Origin: CAZTDD01 sp964612675
GTDB taxonomy: Bacteria; Hinthialibacterota; Hinthialibacteria; Hinthialibacterales; JAKPRU01
DNA: 21,678 nt
Direction: 5' to 3'
Assembly (NCBI GenBank): GCA_964612675.1
Contig: CAZTDD010000113.1
Coordinates: forward strand, 1-21,678
The notes beneath the pieces were generated by a model. The model saw only the letters and a program-made list of their open reading frames with translations. It had not been told where the DNA came from and ran no database searches. Shown piece by piece: positions 7,784-13,875 of this stretch. Numbering within the stretch: the first letter of the stretch is position 1; every line of letters starts with the position of its first letter. The position numbers and the translations under genes are program-made.

Positions 7784-8183
7784 GTTTCTTCTGGTCGGTG
7801 CGTATGCGATGGCTGCCTACGGCTATCTCCGAGCCACAATGGACATGGACATTTGGATTATCCCGTCCGCTCAGAATGCCGATGCCATTCTACGCTCCTT
7901 GCGCCGCTTTGGCACTCCACTGCACACTCTGACCAAGAAAGACCTTCAACAAAGTGGAACCGTTTTTCAGATCGGAGTAGCCCCGAGGCGAATCGACATT
8001 CTCACTGAGGCAACCGGACTTCAGTTTAATGAAACGTATGAACGGTCTTTGTCTGTAAATATCGAAGGAATTGACGTGCGTATTCCGTCGCTCGATGACC
8101 TAATTCGGAATAAGCGAGCAATAGGAAGAACAAAGGACTTGGCCGATGCAGAAGCACTGGAATCCTTGAAACGTTCTACATAG
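7728..8183 (+). CDS. nucleotidyltransferase-fold protein (MNT/AbiEii-like)
   Basis: This 151-residue protein has the minimal nucleotidyltransferase fold. FLLVGAYAMAAYGYLRAT holds the glycine motif (GA rather than the usual GG or GS), MDMDIWI holds the two metal-binding Asp, and RRIDIL supplies the third Asp. The C-terminal part (IPSLDDLIRNKRAIGRTKDLADAEAL) is the common ending of this group, in which Lys and Asp of the last helix are conserved. Relatives are standalone nucleotidyltransferases often paired with a small protein in toxin-antitoxin-like units; some modify a partner or tRNA with nucleotides. The target here is unknown. The start at 7728 lies inside the upstream small gene and has no clear ribosome binding site of its own, so it probably depends on coupled translation. 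Confidence 0.8.
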   Translation: MLNEDYKDMLQILSDEKVEFLLVGAYAMAAYGYLRATMDMDIWIIPSAQNADAILRSLRRFGTPLHTLTKKDLQQSGTVFQIGVAPRRIDILTEATGLQFNETYERSLSVNIEGIDVRIPSLDDLIRNKRAIGRTKDLADAEALESLKRST

Positions 8184-8236
8184 ATACCCCTCCCCCAGCG
8201 AGCGATCCCAACGTTCCGATCTGCTGACACCCCCCT

Positions 8237-8266
8237 GGAGTGCGGCTGCCCCGACGCCGCTTTGGA
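8237..8266. repeat. short palindromic element (GGAGTGCGGC...GCCGCTTTGGA)
   Basis: A 5-bp GC stem (GCGGC at 8242-8246, GCCGC at 8256-8260) is flanked by GGAGT and TTTGG. From memory, similar short palindromes are dispersed in several environmental bacterial genomes. Only one copy is evident in this window, so the repeat status is an inference. Confidence 0.3.
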
Positions 8267-8304
8267 TGGTTCGCGCGCACGATTCCATCGCTCAAATATC
8301 CGCA

Positions 8305-8330
8305 TGTAACATTTCCTTCTCATAGGCGTT
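8305..8330 (+). promoter_or_regulatory. candidate ECF-sigma promoter of the sigma/FecR operon
   Basis: TGTAAC (8305-8310), 16 bases and CGTT (8327-8330) fit the general ECF promoter pattern of an AAC-type -35 and a CGT-type -10. It lies about 77 bases before the sigma factor start and could be the autoregulated promoter. The match is short and needs the sigma factor's real specificity to confirm it. Confidence 0.4.
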
Positions 8331-8353
8331 ATGGTGGTGAAAACAGGGCAAGC

Positions 8354-8396
8354 GTCGCCCGGATAAACACGGGCGCTACTCCTATGTAGGGGCGAC
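8354..8396 (+). promoter_or_regulatory. alternative hairpins in the leader of the sigma factor gene
   Basis: Two exclusive stems share bases: CGCCCG (8356-8361) with CGGGCG (8370-8375), and GTCGCCC (8354-8360) with GGGCGAC (8390-8396). The second ends two bases before the ribosome binding site GAGG (8398-8401). It may control translation, or may be only a GC-rich dispersed repeat. Confidence 0.3.
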
Positions 8397-8406
8397 CGAG
8401 GTAGTT

Positions 8407-9012
8407 GTGAAGCGAGTCGAACTGTCCAAAGAGAGGGAAATCCAAACGATATCGCGAACCCGGAAGGATCCCCGGGCATTCGCCCCCCTGTACGAACAGT
8501 GCTACGACAGGATTTTCCTCTATCTCTTACGACGCTGCGGCAATCGATCGCTTGCCGAGGATCTCACCTCGGAGACTTTCATCAAAGCGCTGCGGAATAT
8601 ACGCAGTTTCCGCCACGATGGTTCGCCTTTCAAAGCCTGGCTGTTCCGTATCGCCCATAACGAATTCATCTCGCATTGCCGGAAAGAGAAGGTTCGACGA
8701 CTGTTTCGCGTGGATCGCCGTCAAAACGGGCACCGGCATTCCTCTGGGTCCAAGGATGCTTACCGCAATCTCGAACAAGGCGAAATCGTCGATCGGCTCG
8801 AAGAATCCATCCAACAATTGAGCCCACGCGATCAACTCCTCGTCACTCTTCGGTATTACGAAGATTTCAGTATGCGCGACATTGCTGCCGTGTCAGGACT
8901 CTCTGAAGGAAATGTCCGTACCCGTCTTCACCGCGCACTCGCGCGCTTGAAATCCATGATTGAAAAGGATGTACCGGAAATCGCGACACTGGTTGATGGA
9001 GCGGAATCATGA
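8407..9012 (+). CDS. ECF-type RNA polymerase sigma factor
   Basis: This 201-residue protein has sigma region 2 (about 20-90: FAPLYEQCYDRIFLYLLRR, AEDLTSETFIKAL, FKAWLFRIAHNEF) and region 4 (about 135-190: LSPRDQLLVTLRYYEDFSM, then a helix-turn-helix DIAAVSGLSEGNVRTRLHRALARLK). There is no region 1 or 3, as in ECF sigma factors. It should direct RNA polymerase to a small envelope-related regulon. The start is GTG with GAGG (8398-8401) 5 bases upstream. The stop overlaps the start of the anti-sigma gene by four bases (ATGA), typical of a sigma/anti-sigma pair made in equal amounts. The linker (about 95-120) is basic and polar. I cannot place it in a numbered ECF group. Confidence 0.9.
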   Translation: MKRVELSKEREIQTISRTRKDPRAFAPLYEQCYDRIFLYLLRRCGNRSLAEDLTSETFIKALRNIRSFRHDGSPFKAWLFRIAHNEFISHCRKEKVRRLFRVDRRQNGHRHSSGSKDAYRNLEQGEIVDRLEESIQQLSPRDQLLVTLRYYEDFSMRDIAAVSGLSEGNVRTRLHRALARLKSMIEKDVPEIATLVDGAES

Positions 9013-9551
9013 AAGACAAGAATGACATCGAACGGATGGAATCCCTACTTCGGAGAACAAGGTTTGAAGGTCAAATCAACGGAGCGCACAAGGCACGTCT
9101 TTGGGAACAGATAAGCAGCCCGCCGCGCGTGGCAACTACGTTCCGAAAGGACGTAGCCATTGCCGCTGTAGCCGTCTTTCTCGCCTTAGGCATTTATTTC
9201 GTCTTTCCGAATCTACCCCGTGCCATTGTAGGTCCCGTCGAAGTGGGGTCCGGTTCGAAGGCGGTTGTGGATATGGAAAGAGACATAAGATATACCTCCG
9301 GGAATCAAACGGTTCGCATAACGCTTGAAGACAACAGCACGCTCTACTTTCTCCCCGACTCGGAATTCACGGTTCTCTCCACGAATACGAATCGAAAAAC
9401 AGAAGACAGTGTGGTCTTCATGGAGCACGGCACCGTCGAAGCGTCGGTTCGTGAATCGCTGCCTCAAGACCTGATTGTGCGAACTCCGGATGTCGAAGTA
9501 AAAGCGATTGGAACACGGTTTAGAGTCCGGGTAGAAAAAAGAAGTGAATAA
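9009..9551 (+). CDS. FecR-like anti-sigma factor with a truncated FecR domain
   Basis: This 180-residue membrane protein has a cytoplasmic N-terminal part (1-46) that would bind the sigma factor, a transmembrane helix (about 47-66, VAIAAVAVFLALGIYFVF) and a periplasmic FecR domain (about 74-176). Typical FecR strands are visible: ITLEDNSTLYFLPDSEF, VVFMEHGTVEASV and DVEVKAIGTRFRVRVE. The protein stops four residues later. A normal FecR domain continues with a TxVxVxEGxVxV strand pair and a short LxxGE segment; these are missing here and appear at the N-terminus of the next gene. The N-terminus lacks the zinc-binding HxxxCxxC motif. The gene overlaps the sigma gene by 4 bases; AGATTGG-like spacing is not needed because translation is probably coupled. 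Confidence 0.85.
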   Translation: MKDKNDIERMESLLRRTRFEGQINGAHKARLWEQISSPPRVATTFRKDVAIAAVAVFLALGIYFVFPNLPRAIVGPVEVGSGSKAVVDMERDIRYTSGNQTVRITLEDNSTLYFLPDSEFTVLSTNTNRKTEDSVVFMEHGTVEASVRESLPQDLIVRTPDVEVKAIGTRFRVRVEKRSE

Positions 9552-9562
9552 CGTGATGAGAT

Positions 9563-9568
9563 AAGGAG
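9563..9568 (+). promoter_or_regulatory. ribosome binding site of the giant envelope protein
   Basis: AAGGAG lies 7 bases before ATG 9576. It shows that the third gene is translated from its own start rather than only by read-through of the single in-frame TAA at 9549-9551. Confidence 0.75.
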
Positions 9569-9575
9569 CCGAACG

Positions 9576-12500
9576 ATGAAGCGACATGTTCTTATTCCTC
9601 TGGCGATATTACTGCTGTGCGGGATAGGCGGTTATACAGTAACGCAATGGGATCGACCGGCGGGTTCGGATACCAACACAATGGTTTCGGTGGATGAAGG
9701 CAAGGTCGAAGTGAAAAGTCTTAAGAATCCCGGCGACAAGGTCCTGCTATCGCACAATGAAAAGGTAAATTCGAGCAATGGCAAGCTCAGCGCTGTGGAA
9801 CGAACGCCCGGACCGACACCGAAACAGGTAGCCGTAGCCACCGATGCTGACAATACCGAGGCCCAGCCGGGGCACCAATCCGCTGAAGACCAACCGCTGT
9901 CCGCCACCCGCGAGGGATACTGGATCTCCGGCCATGTCAAAACAAACGACGGGCGCTTTATCGGCGGAGCCAAGATCACGGCGTTAAAACAGGAAGACGC
10001 GTACAGCCGGTATGGCCACAAATATACAAAAACGATCATGACTCTGGATGCGTATACCGACAACGTCGGGCAGTACGAGATAGAAACCGGCGGGGCAGGC
10101 CGATATGAATTACGATCCTCACTGCCCGGAAGCGCCGGGGAGTTTCTCGATGCTTTCGCTCAAGTCAATCTCTCGCGCGAGGAGAAAACGAAAACACAGG
10201 ATTTCGTCCACAGGGCCGGCTCGGGATATTGGATTCTGGGAACAGTAAAAAGCGAGGACGGTCAACCAATTCCAAACTCGACAATCGAGGCGCGAGACGA
10301 CAATTTCGAGACCGGTAGGAGATTCGAAGCACACACGGACAGCCAAGGGCGGTTCGCCGTTCAAGTCGATCAGCCGGCGGGCTATCTCACAATCTCGACA
10401 CCGCCGGCCGATTACGTGCAGCAAATCGCCAAAATCTGGCTGAGCAGAGAACAAAAGCAGATGGCTCACCATTTTGTCCATCCCAGGGGAGCCTGCGTCG
10501 CCGCCGGAAAAGTACTGACCAAACAAACGTCCAAACCGATAACAGGCGCCAGGGTCGTGCTTGTTCGTCACCCCGGAGATCAAACCCGCAAACGCGGCGA
10601 TCCGTCTCAGTTCGAAGCGGTAACGGATCGGAACGGTGAGTTCAGGGTCAGCGTGGTGAAAGGCGAGTACTCCCTGTCTGCTGACGCCAAGGGATTCATC
10701 TCATACCAGGGCGGCCGTTCCGACGGACTTTCCCGGTGGAGAATCGACGAAAACAGCTCTCCGGTCACAATTCGGATGCAGACGGGGTTGGCTGCGCTGA
10801 TCCGCGTCAAAGACTCCGACGGCAACCCGGTACCCAATGCGGAAATCAGTTTCCGAACGTCTGCGGGCAAAGTGAACCAGGGGCGCACAGACTCCGATGG
10901 TGAATACCTGGCCGACACGATGCCCAACGGGTTGGCTATTGCCAAGGTTGAGAAAAGAGACGGCAACGTAAGGAATGACAGGGTGCCGCGGTCAAGCGTC
11001 AACAGCGAACCGTTCCGGCCCGGCCCGCCGGACAATCCAACCGTTGTCGACGTAGAATTGACAACGGCGTGTTCCATCTCCGGACAAGTGACCTATGAAG
11101 ACACGGGGGAGGTCGCTACAGAACGCGAAGTGAATATTGGCTTCGACAGCATAGACGCCGTGATGCCGGGAAGTTCCATGATGGGGGCCTGGTCCACCGA
11201 TGCGAACGGTAAGTATACCATCACCGGTTTGGCGCCCGGGAAATATACGGTCATGATTGAGAGTAAAGGCTCCTATCGCATGATCGCTGAGAAAAAAGTC
11301 GAACTCGCACCGGCTCAGCAACTTACGGGATGCGATTTTGAGATCGACCGCGAAGAAGAGGCCACGGAGGAGGTCAAAGGAAGAGTCGTGAATCTCGAGG
11401 GCGAGCCCGTAACCGGCGCAAGTGTCCATATCTCCGTCCGCCCCCCCGACTCTCCTCAGTCTCCCACCTCTGATCTTGAATTCACGGATAAAAATGGGGG
11501 ATTCCATTTTACAAATCTAAAGAAAGCGGAGACATTTTCGCTGCGCATCCATGAGGACGGGTACAAGACTCACGACAAAGAGTACCCAATGAACGGTGAG
11601 TCCCTGTCGATCGCATTGGAACCGGCGGGATCGGTGAGCGGTGTGGTCGTTGAACAGGACACACAGGCCCCTGTGGAAGGGGCCAGAGTAGAAGTTGCCG
11701 GATCGCGTGACGCGGTCGGCATTACCAACGCAATCGGGGAATTCCAAATCACCAACGTCCAACCGGGTACCCATGCGATAACCGCTGAAGCGCCCGGGTA
11801 TCGCAAAACCGACGGATCGGAAATCACATTGAAAGCCGGTCAGGCCTTGACCGGAGTCGTCATTGAGATCGAGCCGGGCGGAATCGTACAGGGAGTCGTG
11901 GTCGGTCCTGATGGCGTGCCTGTTCCAGAAACGGTCCTCGCTTTGAAATCGAAAATCGAAAACCCTCACATGGGTTTCTTCAGCTCAAGTTTCAAGCCAC
12001 CCACAATATCCGATACGGTAAAGACGGCTCTTGATGGAACATTCAGAATGTCCGGCGCTTCACCGACAGGCGATGGGCTCATGGTCCAACACAGAGATTT
12101 CGCACCGCAAACGGTTCCCCTGCCCAAGGAGAAAATCGGACAAGGGAGTGTGCGAATTCAACTGACACGAGGCGGCGCCCTCGAAGGATTGGTCGTCGAT
12201 AGGAACCAGAATCCCGTGCCCCATGCCGGCATCGGTGTATTCAACTATCCACAGAATTACTTCTGTTATCGAACCAATACGGACGAGAACGGCGAGTTCC
12301 GTCTCGAACACCTCCCCGCCTTGAGCTTCACGGTTACAGTCGATAAGACGGATGGCCCGACCGAATCCCAGCGGGTTACGGTGGTCGAAGGGAAAACGGT
12401 TCGGGCGGACTTCGGCACCGGCGAAGGTGCTGTCATTCGAGGCACCGTGTATAAAGGCGGAGAACCCGTGCCGGGGGCGCGTATTAACCTCCAGCAGCGC

Positions 12501-13535
12501 GGGCGAAATGACATGCGCAACACCGTCTCCAATGTAGATGGCAGCTATGCCTTTCAAGGGGTTTCGGAGGGAGAGGGGTTGATCATTTATACGACGAACC
12601 CGGATCATCGTTACCTCAGCTCAAGCAACTGTGAAGGCATTCGCAGAATCTACATTCGCGACAGTCAAAAAGAATATAACGTCGACCTTCAGGTCATCCT
12701 GTATGAAATCGTCGGGACTGTAAGAAATGCGGAAAGCGGTCAACCGATTCCTCAGGCTAAGGTCCGCCTGGCTCGCTCCGGCGGGACCCGTTGGGTACAC
12801 GTAGGGGGAGCAACTTCGGACGAGAGTGGCAGGTTTGTTATCAAGCCGGCTGAACCCAGAACCTATACGTTCGCCGTCATGGCCGAGGGATACCAGACGA
12901 AGGAATTCACTGTAAACGTGCCGGCCGATGCGAATCAGGTTGAAGTGCGGATTCCCGTCGAGGTTCAACTCCAACCGTCAACCACTGCGATTCGCGCGCA
13001 TTTGTCTCATGGCGGCGGACCCGTTGTAACGGATCGCATGCATTTCATGGCTTTTACCTCTGACGGCCATCGGTACGAAGTCCCATTCCAGCCGGACGAG
13101 GGACAACCCGGAACGTACGTGATTACGTGCCTGAGCGAAGGGGCGTTCGATCTTCGCGTGACTTGTTTCACGGAATCGGGAATCCTCATGGCCTATCCGC
13201 AGCCGATTTCCGTACAGAAAGGACAGACGGCCAGTGTGTTCATGGATCTGTTCAAGGTTGTGCGCTACAGCATCACTCTTGAGCCAAACGATCGCGGAAT
13301 CATCCAAGCCAAACCACAAGTGATTGTCCCGGACTCCCCGGCATTTACGCATAGTTTCCAGGATCATGTATATATCAATGGAAATCAACTCAACCTGGAA
13401 CTCCCGGAAGGCCGTCACAGAGTCCAGCTGGGCGTGCCGGGATATCGTCTCGTTGAGTTCGTCCCTGCGGACATTGCGGACTTCAATTCGGATGGAGATC
13501 GAGGCTTCTTAACGATTGCTTTGCAGAGGGAATAA
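9576..13535 (+). CDS. giant envelope protein: FecR C-terminal strands plus about 11 carboxypeptidase-regulatory-like domains
   Basis: This 1319-residue protein begins with a signal anchor (about 3-22, HVLIPLAILLLCGIGGYTV; no good lipobox or cleavage site). Residues 34-72 match the end of a FecR domain (TMVSVDEGKVEVKSL, DKVLLSHNEKV), the part missing from the preceding anti-sigma protein. After a polar linker (73-113) come about eleven repeats of the carboxypeptidase-regulatory-like type, with the motif G-x-V-x(4-6)-G-x-P-[IV]-x-[GN]-A, at roughly 114, 213, 303, 403, 496, 598, 682, 767, 863, 950 and 1041. A divergent C-terminal region (1131-1319) follows. No enzyme domain is visible. These Ig-like repeats usually act as spacers or binding modules. 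It ends the sigma/anti-sigma operon, 24 bases after the anti-sigma stop, and may be its sensor or main target. Confidence 0.85.
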   Translation: MKRHVLIPLAILLLCGIGGYTVTQWDRPAGSDTNTMVSVDEGKVEVKSLKNPGDKVLLSHNEKVNSSNGKLSAVERTPGPTPKQVAVATDADNTEAQPGHQSAEDQPLSATREGYWISGHVKTNDGRFIGGAKITALKQEDAYSRYGHKYTKTIMTLDAYTDNVGQYEIETGGAGRYELRSSLPGSAGEFLDAFAQVNLSREEKTKTQDFVHRAGSGYWILGTVKSEDGQPIPNSTIEARDDNFETGRRFEAHTDSQGRFAVQVDQPAGYLTISTPPADYVQQIAKIWLSREQKQMAHHFVHPRGACVAAGKVLTKQTSKPITGARVVLVRHPGDQTRKRGDPSQFEAVTDRNGEFRVSVVKGEYSLSADAKGFISYQGGRSDGLSRWRIDENSSPVTIRMQTGLAALIRVKDSDGNPVPNAEISFRTSAGKVNQGRTDSDGEYLADTMPNGLAIAKVEKRDGNVRNDRVPRSSVNSEPFRPGPPDNPTVVDVELTTACSISGQVTYEDTGEVATEREVNIGFDSIDAVMPGSSMMGAWSTDANGKYTITGLAPGKYTVMIESKGSYRMIAEKKVELAPAQQLTGCDFEIDREEEATEEVKGRVVNLEGEPVTGASVHISVRPPDSPQSPTSDLEFTDKNGGFHFTNLKKAETFSLRIHEDGYKTHDKEYPMNGESLSIALEPAGSVSGVVVEQDTQAPVEGARVEVAGSRDAVGITNAIGEFQITNVQPGTHAITAEAPGYRKTDGSEITLKAGQALTGVVIEIEPGGIVQGVVVGPDGVPVPETVLALKSKIENPHMGFFSSSFKPPTISDTVKTALDGTFRMSGASPTGDGLMVQHRDFAPQTVPLPKEKIGQGSVRIQLTRGGALEGLVVDRNQNPVPHAGIGVFNYPQNYFCYRTNTDENGEFRLEHLPALSFTVTVDKTDGPTESQRVTVVEGKTVRADFGTGEGAVIRGTVYKGGEPVPGARINLQQRGRNDMRNTVSNVDGSYAFQGVSEGEGLIIYTTNPDHRYLSSSNCEGIRRIYIRDSQKEYNVDLQVILYEIVGTVRNAESGQPIPQAKVRLARSGGTRWVHVGGATSDESGRFVIKPAEPRTYTFAVMAEGYQTKEFTVNVPADANQVEVRIPVEVQLQPSTTAIRAHLSHGGGPVVTDRMHFMAFTSDGHRYEVPFQPDEGQPGTYVITCLSEGAFDLRVTCFTESGILMAYPQPISVQKGQTASVFMDLFKVVRYSITLEPNDRGIIQAKPQVIVPDSPAFTHSFQDHVYINGNQLNLELPEGRHRVQLGVPGYRLVEFVPADIADFNSDGDRGFLTIALQRE

Positions 13536-13546
13536 ACTGCAGACCG

Positions 13547-13595
13547 CTTCGCCCTCCCAACGTCCAGCTGCAAACGGCTTAACTTCGTGACATTG
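13547..13595 (+). repeat. partial copy of the MITE-like element (right end)
   Basis: This stretch matches the right end of the element at 20354-20402 over 49 bases with 6 differences. It includes CTTCGCCCTCCC, TGCAAA, GGCTTAACTT and the terminal TGACATTG. The left half is absent; the copy begins only 12 bases after the stop of the giant envelope gene. Confidence 0.7.
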
Positions 13596-13617
13596 GGGTT
13601 CGGGTGGGGTTGATAAG

Positions 13618-13765
13618 TTTAGTGTTTTCTCTTTAGTGTTTTCTCTTTAGTGTCTCTCTTTGGTGTTTCCCTTTGGTGTTTCCCTTTGGTGTCTCTCTTT
13701 GGTGTTTCCCTTCGGTGTTTCCCTTTGGTGATCTCTCTTCGGTGATCTCTCTTCGGTGTCTTCCC
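13618..13765. repeat. tandem array of 11 units of 13-14 bp
   Basis: Eleven imperfect units follow without gaps, of the general form TTTGGTGTTTCCC. The first two are TTTAGTGTTTTCTC, the middle ones TTTGGTGTTTCCC or TTTGGTGTCTCTC, and the last three TTCGGTG or TTTGGTG followed by ATCTCTC or TCTTCCC. The gradual change along the array suggests growth by slippage. It is pyrimidine-rich on the plus strand apart from the GGTG core. Confidence 0.85.
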
Positions 13766-13807
13766 TTTTTCCTCCCCCGAAGATCGGGGGAGGTTAGGAG
13801 GGGGTTG
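13766..13807 (+). repeat. dispersed hairpin repeat (GGGGGAGG...AGGAGGGGGTTG type)
   Basis: A perfect 9-bp stem (CCTCCCCCG at 13771-13779 with CGGGGGAGG at 13785-13793) is followed by TTAGGAGGGGGTTG. It is related to the third block of the composite repeat at 95-120 and to the sequence around 20403-20433. The T-run is before the stem on the plus strand, so it is not a standard terminator. Confidence 0.65.
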
Positions 13808-13875
13808 AGATCTGTTTTACTCACTTCTTTCCGACTATGACGCAGTGGCAAAGTCTCTACAAACAGATAATCGTG

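Larger units (their letters stand above)
13536..13875. other. repeat-rich gap between convergent giant genes
   Basis: No gene is seen. The gap holds a partial MITE-like end (13547-13595), a tandem array (13618-13765) and a dispersed hairpin (13766-13807). A 72-codon minus-strand frame over the array encodes only repeated Lys/Arg/Glu/Thr-rich sequence and is not taken as a gene. No clear terminator for either neighbour was found. Confidence 0.6.

Noticed and set aside
9009..9551. Anti-sigma gene as a plain frameshift pseudogene
   Set aside because: The frame is unchanged across the junction and the downstream start has its own ribosome binding site and signal anchor, which favours a real split; read data would still be needed to exclude an error at the TAA.
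13633..13851. 72-codon minus-strand frame rich in Lys, Arg, Glu and Thr
   Set aside because: It is a translation of the 13-14 bp tandem array and the hairpin repeat; unit length varies between 13 and 14, so no frame is preserved by selection.
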